Shown here piece after piece: positions 9,073-17,928 of a stretch of DNA of 64,000 bases. Numbering within the stretch: position 1 is the first letter of the stretch; every line of letters begins with the position of its first letter. Below the pieces are notes generated by a model. It did no database searches. It worked only from the letters and a program-made list of their open reading frames with translations, and had not been told where the DNA came from. A program made the translations under genes and the position numbers. Origin of the DNA: an uncultured Methylopila sp. (lineage in GTDB: Bacteria > Pseudomonadota > Alphaproteobacteria > Rhizobiales > Methylopilaceae); NCBI GenBank assembly GCA_902168115.1, contig CABHPB010000063.1:113933-177932 (forward strand), read 5' to 3'.

Positions 9073-10461
9073 CTACTTCCGCTTTTCCACCCACATCGGC
9101 AGCCCGCCCTTGGGCTGCAGCGAGATCCCGCCGAAGGGCGTGATCGGCTCGGTGCTCGCCAGCCGGAACCGGAACTGGCGCGCGAGCGTGATGATCGAGA
9201 ACATCAGGTTCGCGGTCGAGGCGCTCGCGCCCGGGCACACGCGCGGGCCGGCGGCGAAGGGGATGTAGGCGAAGCGCGCGACCTTGCGGCGATTCTCGTC
9301 CTCGAACCGGTCCGGATCGAACACGTCCGGCCGCTCCCAGAGCTGGCGATGCCTGTGGATGAGGAACGGCGCGACGGTCACGATCGCGCCGCGCGGCACC
9401 GGCCGGCCGCAGACGACGTCCGCCTTCACCGCCTTGCGCACGATCACCGGGATCGGCGGATAGAGCCGCATCACCTCGTCGAGCACGCGCTTGGTGTAGG
9501 GGACGCGCGACACGTCCTCGGGCGTGAGCTTCCGGTCGCCCAGAACCTCGTCGAGCTCGGCGTGCATGCGCGACTCGACATGCGGATGGAGGTCGAGCAG
9601 GTACCAGATCCAGGTGAGCGCCCGGATGGTGGCGTCGCCGGCCGCGATGATGGAGGCGGCCTCGTCGCGCGTCTCCTCGGGGCTGAGCGGCTCGCCGGTC
9701 TGCCGGTCGCGGGCGTGGGCGAGGCGCCAGAGCAAATCCTGCCCGCCCGTCCAGTCCGGGTCGCGGCGCTCGGCGATCAGCGCGCGCAGCTTGCGGTCGC
9801 CCTCGGCCTTCCAGTCCTCGAGCCGGCGGCGGACCAGGAACTTCGACACCCATTCAGGCTTGGGGACCATGTCGATCGAGCGCGGCTTGCGCGGCACGGT
9901 GGAGAGCCAGCGCAGCATCGGCAGCGCGCTGTCGTCGCCGCCGGTCGAGATGTGGTTGAGCATGCGCGCGAGCATGTCGGCCGCGACCCGCTCCATGTCG
10001 ATCGGCTTGCCGGCGGCGGCGCGCCGGGCGAGGTCCTTGGCGCGGCGCTCGGCCACCCGGATCAGCGCCGGCCCGTCCGGCTCGACGGCCCGGCGGTCGA
10101 TCGCCGGCGTCGCGATGCGTCGATGACGTCGCCAGGTCTCGCCTTCGCTCGCGAGCGTGCCCGTGCCGATCTCCGCCTCGAACAGCCGCCGGATGGTGGG
10201 AACGCGCGGATAGTTGTCGAAATTGTCGACCAGCACCTGCTTCACGCCGGCCGGGTCGCTGATGAAGCAGGCCGTGACGAGGCTGTAGCGGCGCGTGACG
10301 AACAGGTTTTCGTAGAGTTCGTCGTCGAAGACGCCGAGCGAATTGTCCGGGATGGTCTTAAGGACTTCCAGCGCGGACAGGGGCCTAGCCGGCCGCGAGG
10401 GCATGGCGAGCGCTGGCGGCTCGCGAGGCGTGTCGTCGGCTTTCGCGTCCAAAGCGTTCAT
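9073..10461 (-). CDS. Cytochrome P450 (soluble, bacterial class)
   Basis: A 462-aa cytochrome P450 without a membrane anchor. Visible motifs: I-helix AGDATI at 274-279 (the usual AGxxTT with the second Thr replaced by Ile), the ExxR pair E329/R332 in the K helix, the PxRF-like block DPDRF, and the heme loop FAAGPRVCPG with ligand Cys409. It would hydroxylate or epoxidise an unknown substrate with electrons from a ferredoxin or flavin partner. No such partner is adjacent. The gene is transcribed alone towards the 81-aa protein. Confidence 0.92.
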   Translation of the reverse strand: MNALDAKADDTPREPPALAMPSRPARPLSALEVLKTIPDNSLGVFDDELYENLFVTRRYSLVTACFISDPAGVKQVLVDNFDNYPRVPTIRRLFEAEIGTGTLASEGETWRRHRRIATPAIDRRAVEPDGPALIRVAERRAKDLARRAAAGKPIDMERVAADMLARMLNHISTGGDDSALPMLRWLSTVPRKPRSIDMVPKPEWVSKFLVRRRLEDWKAEGDRKLRALIAERRDPDWTGGQDLLWRLAHARDRQTGEPLSPEETRDEAASIIAAGDATIRALTWIWYLLDLHPHVESRMHAELDEVLGDRKLTPEDVSRVPYTKRVLDEVMRLYPPIPVIVRKAVKADVVCGRPVPRGAIVTVAPFLIHRHRQLWERPDVFDPDRFEDENRRKVARFAYIPFAAGPRVCPGASASTANLMFSIITLARQFRFRLASTEPITPFGGISLQPKGGLPMWVEKRK

Positions 10462-10603
10462 CCGCGCCCGCGGCCGACGGCGGCCCGAGAGCTGGGCGGC
10501 GCGACGTCGAGGCGGCGATCCGGGTTTTGGTCAGTCAAGGTCCGCTCCCGCCGGTTCGCGGCTCCGCGCGGGGCGGCGTCCAGATGGACCTGACGGCGGC
10601 GGC

Positions 10604-10680
10604 TGGTCGGAGTGGCAGGATTCGAACCTGCGACCCCCTCGTCCCGAACGAGGTGCGCTACCAGGCTGCGCCACACTCCG
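10604..10680 (-). tRNA. tRNA-Pro (CGG)
   Basis: Reads on the minus strand as a full 77-nt cloverleaf. The acceptor CGGAGTG pairs with CACTCCG, the discriminator is A and CCA is encoded (10604-10606). The anticodon stem CCTCG/CGAGG encloses the loop TTCGGGA, giving anticodon CGG. The T-arm has GGTTCGAATCC. Confidence 0.97.
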
Positions 10681-10742
10681 AAGCCGACCGGCGGCCCTTA
10701 TAGGGGGCGCGATTGCGCTCCGCAAGCGGACTTCTGCGCGAA

Positions 10743-10767
10743 GGAACCGCTTTGTTCCGAGAGCGTT
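10743..10767 (+). promoter_or_regulatory. Candidate EcfG (general stress response) promoter
   Basis: GGAAC at 10743-10747 and CGTT at 10764-10767 are separated by 16 bases. This matches the alphaproteobacterial sigma-EcfG consensus (GGAAC, 16-17 bases, CGTT). It lies 56 bases before a DUF883 gene followed by CsbD, both typical general-stress genes. Confidence 0.65.
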
Positions 10768-10823
10768 GAGCGCCAAGGCGCAGGTCCGCCCTGGGCCGCC
10801 GCAAAACGGAGACACGACAGCCC

Positions 10824-11132
10824 ATGGCGACCAGAAAAACGACCGACATCGCCGACGAAGTCGCGAACGCCGCAGCCACGAGCGGCCGCCGCGCCGGCGC
10901 GAGAGCCCGCCGCGCGGGCGTCGACATCGGAGACGCCATCGACAGCGCCGCGAGTTCGGGGGCGGCCCGCGTTCGCCGCGCCGCCCGCAAGACCGTCGCC
11001 GCGCAGGACGCCGCCGCCGCAGAGTTCGAGTCGCAGACCGCCTCGCTCGAGGATGCGATCCGGCGCAATCCGCTCGCGGCCGCCGGCGCGGCGCTGCTGG
11101 TCGGCGTGGTGCTCGGCCGTTTCATTCTCTAA
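10824..11132 (+). CDS. DUF883 (ElaB/YqjD-like) tail-anchored protein
   Basis: A 102-aa protein with an Ala/Arg-rich helical body and a C-terminal glycine-zipper membrane segment (about residues 80-102, starting NPLAAAGAALL). This is the layout of the DUF883 family, whose E. coli members YqjD and ElaB are membrane-anchored, ribosome-associated stress proteins. It sits 56 bases behind a GGAAC-N16-CGTT promoter and directly before a CsbD gene, so it is very likely part of the general stress regulon. Confidence 0.82.
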   Translation: MATRKTTDIADEVANAAATSGRRAGARARRAGVDIGDAIDSAASSGAARVRRAARKTVAAQDAAAAEFESQTASLEDAIRRNPLAAAGAALLVGVVLGRFIL

Positions 11133-11173
11133 AGCGCGCAAGGCGCCGTGCATCACGGATGGAGGATCAAGCA

Positions 11174-11356
11174 ATGATCGAGAAGGCGACCGTCAAAGGC
11201 GCGGTGAAGGAAGCGGCGGGCAAGGCGAAGGCCGTGGTCGGCAAGGCGACGGGAGACCGTTCGCTGGAGGCTCGCGGCAAGGCTGAGGAAACCGTCGGCA
11301 AGGTCCAGAAGGCCGCCGGCTCCGCGCTCTCCAGGGTCAAGTCGGCTCTGCGCTGA
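11174..11356 (+). CDS. CsbD-family stress protein
   Basis: A 60-aa Lys/Ala/Gly-rich protein with the CsbD pattern (VKGAVKEAAGKAKAVVGKATGD, then a second EARGKAEETVGK unit). ATG 11174 has GGAGG at 11161-11165 at ideal spacing, which favours it over the in-frame ATG at 11159. It is the second gene after the candidate EcfG promoter. Its last 20 bases overlap the 3' end of the convergent hybrid kinase gene. Confidence 0.85.
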   Translation: MIEKATVKGAVKEAAGKAKAVVGKATGDRSLEARGKAEETVGKVQKAAGSALSRVKSALR

Positions 11357-14300
11357 CCGGTTCCTGCGCGCGGCGGCGCTCGCCCGCCGGCGCGCGGTCG
11401 CCGAGCAGCGCGACCACCCGCTCGACCAGCTCGTCCACGGACACGCGCGACTTGATCAGGGCGACGTCCGGATCGACCGCCTCGCGGTCGACGTCGAACG
11501 CCGAGAACACGACGACGGGCGTCGGTTCGTGTTCGAGGCTTTCGACGAGTTCCAGCCCAGAACCGTCGTTCAATGCGACGTCGAGGATGGCGAGGTCGAA
11601 TTTCGCTTCCGACAGGGCCCGGCGCGCCGCCGACAGCGTGCCCACGGAGGTGACGTCGGCGATCGGCGCGAGCGCTGCGCGCACGACGTTGCAGAGATCG
11701 ACGTCGTCCTCGACATGCAGGATGGAGGGGCGCGAGGCCGGCTGAGCGATGTTCTGCCGGATGATTCGGGTCAGGCGCATCGCGTCGACCGGCTTCTCCA
11801 CCCAGGCGGCGACGTCCAGGCCCTCCGCACGATCGTCGATTCGCGTCCGTTCCGCGCTCGCCGACACCACGATGACCGGCACGTCGCGGCCGTTGGCGCG
11901 TGACCTCAAATCCTGCACGAAGCCGAGGCCGTGGCCGTCGGGAAGGTGAAGGTCGAGCAGCACGGCGTCGAAACTGTGCGCCTCGACGAGCTTGAGCGCC
12001 GCCTTCACGGTTCCGGCCGTTTGGGGCTCGAAGCCGGCGTCGCGCATCTGTTCGGCGAGAATGGCGGCCATCAGCGCGTCGTCCTCGCAGACCAGGATCT
12101 TCGGCTCCGGCGGCCTGCCCAGAGCGGCCAGCGCCGCAATGCCCTTCTCGCGCACGACGTGCCGCGGCAGCCGCACCTCGAACTCGGTGCCCTGCCCGAG
12201 CTCCGTCCGGTAGCTGACGGCGCCTGCGTGGCGCTCGACGATCTCACGGACGATCGCAAGTCCAAGGCCGGTGCCGCCCTTGCGGCGGCTGTCCGACCCG
12301 TCGGCCTGCGCGAACTTCGTGAACATCCGGGCCCGGAAGCTTTCCGGGACGCCCGCGCCGGTGTCGGCGACCCGGATCGCCACGGCTTCGCCCTCCACCG
12401 ACACGCGGACCGTCACCACGCCGTCCCGCGGCGAGAACTTGACCGCGTTGGACAGCAGGTTGGTCATCACCTGCGCCAGGCGGTCCTCGTCGCCATGGAC
12501 CATGATCTCCTCGCCGCCGGGCTGGAGGTCGATCGTGACCCCGAAGTCGTCCGCGTAACTGCGCAACTCTCCGATGGCGCGCAGGACGACGTCGCGGATG
12601 GCCAGCGACTTGAGGTCGAACGTCATGCGTCCGGCCTCGATCTTCTCGATGTCGAGGATCTCGTTGATCAGCCGCACCAGCCGGAGGCTGTTCGAATGCG
12701 CGATCGACACGAGATGCTTCGCCCGGTCGCTGAGCTGGCCGGCGGCGCCGCCCGACAGCAGCCCCAGGGAGCCCGCGATCGAGGTCAGCGGCGTGCGGAG
12801 CTCGTGGCTGACGGTCGAGACGAACTCGTTCTTCAGGCGCTCGACGCGCTTGCGCTCGCTGATGTCGCGGGCGCTGAGGAAGATGCGTTCGATCCGTCCG
12901 TCCGGCCCGCGCAGCGGAACATGGACGATCTCGTAGACGCTGGGCCCCGCCTTGGCGGTCGGATGGCGCTCCACGACGGTGACCGCGCCGACGGCGAGCG
13001 AGCGGCGCAGGTCCGCCTCGATGATCTCGCCGCTCGCGCCGGCGAAGACCTCGCTGGGCGTCCGGCCGATGACCGCGTCCGTCGACTGGCCGCTCGCCCT
13101 GACGGCGGCCGGGTTCCAGGCCTCGATCGCGAACTTGCCCTGCGGATGCACGCGCACCACCGCCTTGGCGTCCGGCGAGTGGTCGAACAGGCCGCGGAAC
13201 AGCGCCTCGGCCTCGACCAGACGCCGCTCGCGGTCCGCGATCGCCGCAGCGCTCACCGACAGCGCCTGACCGAGGGCGCCGATCTCGGCGGTGCCGCGCA
13301 GGTCCGGCCGCGCGGCGAAGTCGCCGGCCTCCAACCGCCTTGCGTAGGCGATGAGCCGCTTGAGCGGTCGCACCACGAGCGTCTCGCTGCCGACCACGCC
13401 GAGCGCCAGCGAGACGAACAGGATCGCCACGATCAGCTGGATCTGGCGGTTGAGCCGGACGTCTACGGGCCGGACGACGTCGCGCTTGGCGGCGCCGACG
13501 ATCAGGGTCGCCGTGCCCTCCAGGACCGCCCGCGCATGGAACAGCGAGGCGCGGCCGTCGATGTCGGACGCCTCGTAGGTTCGGCCCGGCGCCGCCAGCG
13601 CCTCGGAGACGAAGGTCGCGTCGCTCAGATTGGCGCCGGCCTGCGTCCCCTTCTTGGGCCGGCGGGCGATCACGAGCCCCGCCTTGTCGACCAGCGTCAC
13701 GGTCTCGCCGCTCGCCAGGTCGCCGCCGAACCCGTCGATCGAGCCGGCCAGCGCCTCGACGTCGATCGACGCGACGACGAGCATGCGCGCGCCGGAAGCC
13801 ATGACCGGCTGTGCGATGGCGATCCGGGGCTCGCCGGTGACCCGCGCGAAGATGAAGCCCGATACCGTGAAGCGCCGGGTGTCGAACGCCCGCTTCACGT
13901 AGTCCCTGTCGCCGACATAGATCGACACGCTCGGCGGCCGGTCGGCGCAGCGGACCACGCCGTCGCCGTCGACGGTGTAGAGCGCGCGCACCCAGGAATT
14001 GACGGGCGCGTATTCGGCGAGCTCCCACTCGCACGAGCGCGAGGAGGTCCGCACCGCCTCCGAGCGGGCGAGGAAGTTCAGCATCTGGCGGGTCTGCTCG
14101 ATGACCGAGTTCTGCCGCTCGGCGACGAGGCGCGTGACGGTCGAAAGCCTCTCGCCGGCCGCCATCAGCGCCGTCTCCCGCTCCGCGCTCGCGAAGCGGA
14201 CGGTGAGCGCGACGAGCGGCGCCATGACGAAGACGCCGATGAAGGCGACGTTCCAGCGCAGGCTCGCCGCCCGCCTGTCGACGCCCATCGCGAGCAGCAT

Positions 14301-14888
14301 GCAGGCGAGCGCGAAGGAGGTGGAGATCGGGGTCGGCTCGAAGCCGTCGATCACGTTCAGCGCGTTAGGATCGAAAGCGTAGAGCGCGACCGCAAACAGC
14401 GGGATGGCGAGGCCGGTGATCCGGGCGAACTGGCGCAGGTCTCCCGCGTGTTCCGAGCGGGCGCGCGTCAGCAGGATCGCGACGCCGGCAAGCAGCAGCG
14501 ACACGCTGACCGCGACGCTCGCGCGCCCCGGGTGGCCGGTGGCGGGGAACGAGCGGTCCGGCGTCAGGAGCGTGTCGATGTTCAGATCGACGCCGAGCAG
14601 ATGCTGGAGCAGCGTCGCGGCGGCGATGGCCGTCAACAGGACCGCCGCGGCGTAGCCTGCGATGCGCGCGGCCGGGCTGCGGGACTGGAGCGCGAGCCAG
14701 CCGCCGCATCCCGCGAGCAGCGCGACGGCGACGTTGACCTTCATGCGCTGGGGGTCGGCGCTGTTGGCCCAGGCGCCAAAGACCTGGCCGATGAGTCCGG
14801 CGGCCGCCAGACCCGCGCAGATGAGCGTCAGGACGGCGCCGATCAGGCTTCTTGCGAGCGCGCTGGAGCGCAGAGGCGGCAGACGCAT
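11337..14888 (-). CDS. Membrane hybrid sensor histidine kinase with two receiver domains
   Basis: An 1183-aa sensor protein. Residues 1-230 carry about seven hydrophobic segments, followed by a periplasmic dCache-like region (about 250-470) with an RDYVKRAFDT motif. Then come a last membrane helix (about 482-503), HAMP (505-555), PAS (560-675), HisKA with phospho-acceptor His695 in SHELRTPL, and HATPase_c with GTGLGLAI. Two receiver domains follow: the first around 929-1045 with Asp979, the second around 1053-1165 with Asp1103. All catalytic motifs look intact. No partner regulator or HPt gene is adjacent, so phosphate may pass to a distant HPt. Its 3' end overlaps csbD by 20 bases. Confidence 0.92.
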   Translation of the reverse strand: MRLPPLRSSALARSLIGAVLTLICAGLAAAGLIGQVFGAWANSADPQRMKVNVAVALLAGCGGWLALQSRSPAARIAGYAAAVLLTAIAAATLLQHLLGVDLNIDTLLTPDRSFPATGHPGRASVAVSVSLLLAGVAILLTRARSEHAGDLRQFARITGLAIPLFAVALYAFDPNALNVIDGFEPTPISTSFALACMLLAMGVDRRAASLRWNVAFIGVFVMAPLVALTVRFASAERETALMAAGERLSTVTRLVAERQNSVIEQTRQMLNFLARSEAVRTSSRSCEWELAEYAPVNSWVRALYTVDGDGVVRCADRPPSVSIYVGDRDYVKRAFDTRRFTVSGFIFARVTGEPRIAIAQPVMASGARMLVVASIDVEALAGSIDGFGGDLASGETVTLVDKAGLVIARRPKKGTQAGANLSDATFVSEALAAPGRTYEASDIDGRASLFHARAVLEGTATLIVGAAKRDVVRPVDVRLNRQIQLIVAILFVSLALGVVGSETLVVRPLKRLIAYARRLEAGDFAARPDLRGTAEIGALGQALSVSAAAIADRERRLVEAEALFRGLFDHSPDAKAVVRVHPQGKFAIEAWNPAAVRASGQSTDAVIGRTPSEVFAGASGEIIEADLRRSLAVGAVTVVERHPTAKAGPSVYEIVHVPLRGPDGRIERIFLSARDISERKRVERLKNEFVSTVSHELRTPLTSIAGSLGLLSGGAAGQLSDRAKHLVSIAHSNSLRLVRLINEILDIEKIEAGRMTFDLKSLAIRDVVLRAIGELRSYADDFGVTIDLQPGGEEIMVHGDEDRLAQVMTNLLSNAVKFSPRDGVVTVRVSVEGEAVAIRVADTGAGVPESFRARMFTKFAQADGSDSRRKGGTGLGLAIVREIVERHAGAVSYRTELGQGTEFEVRLPRHVVREKGIAALAALGRPPEPKILVCEDDALMAAILAEQMRDAGFEPQTAGTVKAALKLVEAHSFDAVLLDLHLPDGHGLGFVQDLRSRANGRDVPVIVVSASAERTRIDDRAEGLDVAAWVEKPVDAMRLTRIIRQNIAQPASRPSILHVEDDVDLCNVVRAALAPIADVTSVGTLSAARRALSEAKFDLAILDVALNDGSGLELVESLEHEPTPVVVFSAFDVDREAVDPDVALIKSRVSVDELVERVVALLGDRAPAGERRRAQEPVSAEPT

Positions 14889-15012
14889 GCGGGTATGGTC
14901 CCGGCTGGGCTGCCGGAACCATAGACCGACCTTCGACCGGCCGGAAGCGAGCGGGCGGCGGGCGCCCGCTCCAGAACGTCACCGGGCCGCGAAGGGCGGC
15001 GCCGGCGGACGA

Positions 15013-15603
15013 TCACTCGTCGTCGTCGCCCGCGTCGTCGTCGTCCGCCGCGTTGTCCTTGGCGTCGCCGGCCTTGGCGTCGGCCTTGGCGTCGGCCTTG
15101 GCGTCTCCCGCCTTCTTCTCGGCCTTCTTCTCGTCGCGCGCCTTGCGCTTGGCCATCAGCTCGTCGATCTCGGCTTTGGTGACCTTGCCGTCCTTGTTGG
15201 CGTCGGCCCTGTCGAACCAGCCCGGACGGGTGAGCGCCTCGGCCTCGGAGATCTTGCCGTCGCCGTTGGTGTCGAGCTTCTTGAGCTTCTTCTCGACATT
15301 GTCGCCGGCCTTCTCGCTCTTCTTGGCGGCGCGCTCCTTGAGCGCCTTGACCTCGTCGGCGTCGATGACGCCGTCGCCGTTCTTGTCGGCGCGCTTCATG
15401 AACTTGGAGAGCTGCTCCTTGACCTCGTCGGCGTCGATCGCGCCGTCGTTGTTGCGGTCCATGCGCTCGAACTGCTTGGCCGGGCCGCCCTTGGCCTTCG
15501 CGTCGGCCTTGTCGGCCGCGCCGCCTGCGAAGGCGGGCGTCGCAAGGCCGAGCGCGACGGCGGCGATCGCGAACGTCGAAACCTGTCTGATCATGGGAGT
15601 CAT
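15013..15603 (-). CDS. Secreted four-EF-hand calcium-binding protein with acidic tail
   Basis: A 196-aa exported protein. The signal peptide ends near TPAFA. Four canonical EF-hand loops are readable (DRNNDGAIDADE, DKNGDGVIDADE, DTNGDGKISEAE, DANKDGKVTKAE), with Asp at positions 1, 3 and 5 where expected. A Lys/Ala/Asp repeat (AGDAKADAKADAK) leads into an Asp/Glu-only C-terminus. ATG 15603 is chosen because AAAGG precedes it; ATG 15594 is an alternative. Role: calcium binding in the periplasm or outside the cell. It is divergent from the secreted paralogs at 15825. Confidence 0.9.
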   Translation of the reverse strand: MTPMIRQVSTFAIAAVALGLATPAFAGGAADKADAKAKGGPAKQFERMDRNNDGAIDADEVKEQLSKFMKRADKNGDGVIDADEVKALKERAAKKSEKAGDNVEKKLKKLDTNGDGKISEAEALTRPGWFDRADANKDGKVTKAEIDELMAKRKARDEKKAEKKAGDAKADAKADAKAGDAKDNAADDDDAGDDDE

Positions 15604-15824
15604 TCGCCTTTCGTGATCTCGCATCTGGCCGCGCGCGGCGGCGCGGCGCGACAGCCATTGCACCAGAACCATGGCGAAGCGAAGTCGCGCACTGCGCTCT
15701 CGCTCATCTGGAGGAGCGGGATCGCCGTGGTGGTCGATCGGCCATAACCCCCGGCAGCGGCTTGCCTATTGCGGATCGCCGCGGCGCCGCGCATTGTCTC
15801 GATAAAGCCAAAACAGGGACAAAC

Positions 15825-16601
15825 ATGCGCCACTCGGTCGGCCTGCCCACAGCAATCTTCGCCCTCGCCGTTGCGCTCGTCGTCGCCCCCGCGGTCCGCG
15901 CGCAGCAGAAGGACCCGCCCGCGCCCGCCAGCGGCGGCCAGGTCTCGCAGGCCGCCGCGGCGTCTCCCTACTCCATGATCTATACCCCGATCGCGCCCTG
16001 TCGCGTGTTCGGCGGACAACCGATCGCCACGAACCAGACCGGCGTGTATCGGGTCTCCGGCAATTCGAACCTGACCGCACAGGGCGGGCCAGTCGGCGGA
16101 TGCGGCATACCGGCCTACGCGCAGGCGGTGTCGATCAACATGTCGTCGGGCACGTCCACGGCGCAGGGCTATCTGACGGCCTACGCCGCCGGCGCGGCCC
16201 GTCCCAATCAGGCCTCGCTCAGTTACAGGACCTACCCGGCGACGTCGGGCAGCATCGTCCAGCTCGGGAGCGGCGGACGGATCTCCGTCTTCGCCTCAGC
16301 GGCGACGCGCGTCAGCGGCGACGTCACCGGATATTACGAGCGGCAACTCTGGGCGTTCGTCGACCTCTACGGAACGGTCCTCAACTCGAGCGGAAGAGTG
16401 ACCGGCACAAGCGTAGAGGGAACCGGTCAATATACGGTATCGTTCGACAGAAACCTCGATACTTGCAGCGCGACAGTAACCCCGAATTTCGGCGTTAAGT
16501 TTCCGAACGTCCACCTCTATGGCAACAACGTCCAAATCACTCTGTTCTCACCGAGTGCATCATATATCGACGGCGACTACTTCGTTCAGGTTTCTTGCTG
16601 A
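15825..16601 (+). CDS. Secreted paralog A of a three-member 'PCR-GGCG-GYLTAY' family
   Basis: A 258-aa exported protein starting at ATG 15825, with a signal peptide ending near VRAQQ. Domain 1 (about residues 50-180) has the pattern PCRxFGGQ, NQT, GGxxGGCGIPAYA, GTSTAQGYLTAYA, RPNQASLSYR, LGSGG, ASAATRV and GYY. This resembles the 'CRxxDTR ... CGIPAxAxAVxxN ... GYLTxYP ... DVxGYF' beta-rich unit seen in many large secreted bacterial proteins. Domain 2 (about 200-258) starts QYTVSFDRNLDTC and ends in a terminal Cys, which suggests a disulphide. The 3' part is AT-richer. It overlaps the next paralog as TGATG. Function unknown. Confidence 0.8.
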   Translation: MRHSVGLPTAIFALAVALVVAPAVRAQQKDPPAPASGGQVSQAAAASPYSMIYTPIAPCRVFGGQPIATNQTGVYRVSGNSNLTAQGGPVGGCGIPAYAQAVSINMSSGTSTAQGYLTAYAAGAARPNQASLSYRTYPATSGSIVQLGSGGRISVFASAATRVSGDVTGYYERQLWAFVDLYGTVLNSSGRVTGTSVEGTGQYTVSFDRNLDTCSATVTPNFGVKFPNVHLYGNNVQITLFSPSASYIDGDYFVQVSC

Positions 16602-17401
16602 TGCCGGCGCGTTTCATCGATAGAAAGCCGCGGCGCGCAGTCAGCCTGTTCTCGGCGCTCGCCATTCTTTTGCTCGCTGTGGCGCCCGCCTCGCGGGCCG
16701 AGGAGAAAGTCCCGCCGGAAGTCGCCGCCCGGCGATCGGGCAAGGTCACGCAGGCGACCCTCTCGCGGCCCAACATGATCTACACGCCAATCACGCCCTG
16801 TCGCGCGTTCGGCGGTCAGGCGATCGCCACGAACCAGACCAAGGTCTTTCTGGTCGCCGGAAGCTCCAACCTGACCGCGCAGGGCGGACCCGCCGGAGGT
16901 TGCGGCATCCCGGCCTACGCCAAGGCGGTCGCGATCAACCTGTCGTCCGGGACGTCCACGGCGCAAGGTTATCTCACCGCCTATGCTGCGGGCGCCCCGC
17001 GGCCCAACCAGGCGTCCCTCAGCTACCGCGCCTACCCGGCGACGACAGGCAGCATCGTCCAGCTCGGCTCAGGCGGACGGGTCTCCGTCTACGCCTCCGC
17101 CGCCACGCGCGTCACCGGCGACATCGCCGGCTATTACGAACAGCAGCTTTGGGCCTACATCAACATTGACGGCACGGTGATCGACTCGAGCGGGCGGGTG
17201 ACCGCAACTTCAAACCCGGCGACCGGCAGCTACAAGGTCACGTTCGATCGAGACATCACGACCTGCGCGGCGGTCGCCTCGTCCGACTTCCAGCCATGGA
17301 TGGTGGCGGCGCTGACCTCGGGCGACACCGCCAACGTCTACATCTCGGACGGATCCAGCAAATACATCAACTACTACTTCAACCTCGTCGTGACCTGCTG
17401 A
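16601..17401 (+). CDS. Secreted paralog B of the 'PCR-GGCG-GYLTAY' family
   Basis: A 266-aa exported protein whose ATG (16601-16603) shares its A with the stop codon of paralog A, so the two are translationally coupled. The signal peptide ends near ASRAEE. It has the same two-domain plan: domain 1 with PCRAFGGQ, GGCGIPAYAKAV, GYLTAYAAG and GYY, then a C-terminal YKVTFDRDITTC block ending VVTC. Domain 1 is very similar to paralog A and domain 2 is diverged, so it looks like a tandem duplication with a variable C-terminus. Function unknown. Confidence 0.8.
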   Translation: MPARFIDRKPRRAVSLFSALAILLLAVAPASRAEEKVPPEVAARRSGKVTQATLSRPNMIYTPITPCRAFGGQAIATNQTKVFLVAGSSNLTAQGGPAGGCGIPAYAKAVAINLSSGTSTAQGYLTAYAAGAPRPNQASLSYRAYPATTGSIVQLGSGGRVSVYASAATRVTGDIAGYYEQQLWAYINIDGTVIDSSGRVTATSNPATGSYKVTFDRDITTCAAVASSDFQPWMVAALTSGDTANVYISDGSSKYINYYFNLVVTC

Positions 17402-17498
17402 CAGGCCGCATGGGACCGGGCGGACCGAGGGCAGACGATCGCCTTCCGGACGCCTGACCCGAGCCCGCCGTCGTCCGCCGCCGGCGGAGCCCGGCGAC

Positions 17499-17526
17499 CG
17501 GCCGGGCGCGCTCAGTCGCCCGGCCG
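17499..17526. terminator. Perfect hairpin at convergent gene ends
   Basis: CGGCCGGGCG (17499-17508) and CGCCCGGCCG (17517-17526) form a 10-bp stem with an 8-base loop that contains part of the stop codon of the small minus-strand gene. No T-run is present on either side. It may end transcription from both directions. Confidence 0.4.
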
Positions 17527-17706
17527 CTGAGGCTGCCGGCCCCGGCGATACCCCAGCGAGCTCAACGAGACGACCGCAGCCCGGGCTTCGGCGAGGTCGA
17601 CCAGCAGCGCCCGGATCGCCTCGCGCTCGCCGCCGGCGACGCGAATCGCGTCGTCGACCGCGACCTCTTCGCCCTCGGATTCCGGCGGCGCAGCAGGGTT
17701 CACCAT
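17512..17706 (-). CDS. Small acidic protein with DDAIR...SLGYRRG motif
   Basis: A 64-aa protein from ATG 17706, with GAGGAG about 8 bases upstream. The sequence contains VDDAIRVAGGEREAIRALLVD and ends near SLGYRRG. I recall this pattern (DDAI...GGD..AIRALL ... SxGYxRG) in short uncharacterised proteins of Hyphomicrobiales, but cannot confirm it here. It lies between the two secreted paralogs on the plus strand and the third on the minus strand. Function unknown. Confidence 0.5.
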   Translation of the reverse strand: MVNPAAPPESEGEEVAVDDAIRVAGGEREAIRALLVDLAEARAAVVSLSSLGYRRGRQPQRPGD

Positions 17707-17886
17707 GGAGCTCACTCCTCTTCCAAGGAATGGATTCCATGAGAACGAATAGAGAACAAGGCGGGAGCGGAACGTTAGCGATAATCGCCCGCGATCACGC
17801 GCCGCGAGCACCGTGGTCAGGGTGATGAGCCTCAGCGGCGAAAGGGCGCCCTGTTGGCGGCAGCCGAGCGGGGGCTTGGACTGAAC

Positions 17887-17920
17887 CGGCGGCCTCCGTG
17901 GGACTGACCGGAGGCCGCCG
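17887..17920 (-). terminator. Strong hairpin after paralog C
   Basis: CGGCGGCCTCCG (17887-17898) pairs perfectly with CGGAGGCCGCCG (17909-17920), a 12-bp stem with a 10-base loop, starting 8 bases beyond the stop of the minus-strand gene. A T-run is lacking, so termination is inferred. Confidence 0.55.
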
Positions 17921-17928
17921 CTCACAAA

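Noticed and set aside
11931..14924. A 997-codon open frame on the plus strand opposite the hybrid kinase
   Set aside because: Composition is Arg/Asp/Ala/Gly-rich without domains or a ribosome site, and the minus strand encodes a complete kinase with intact motifs. Long antisense frames are expected at this GC content.
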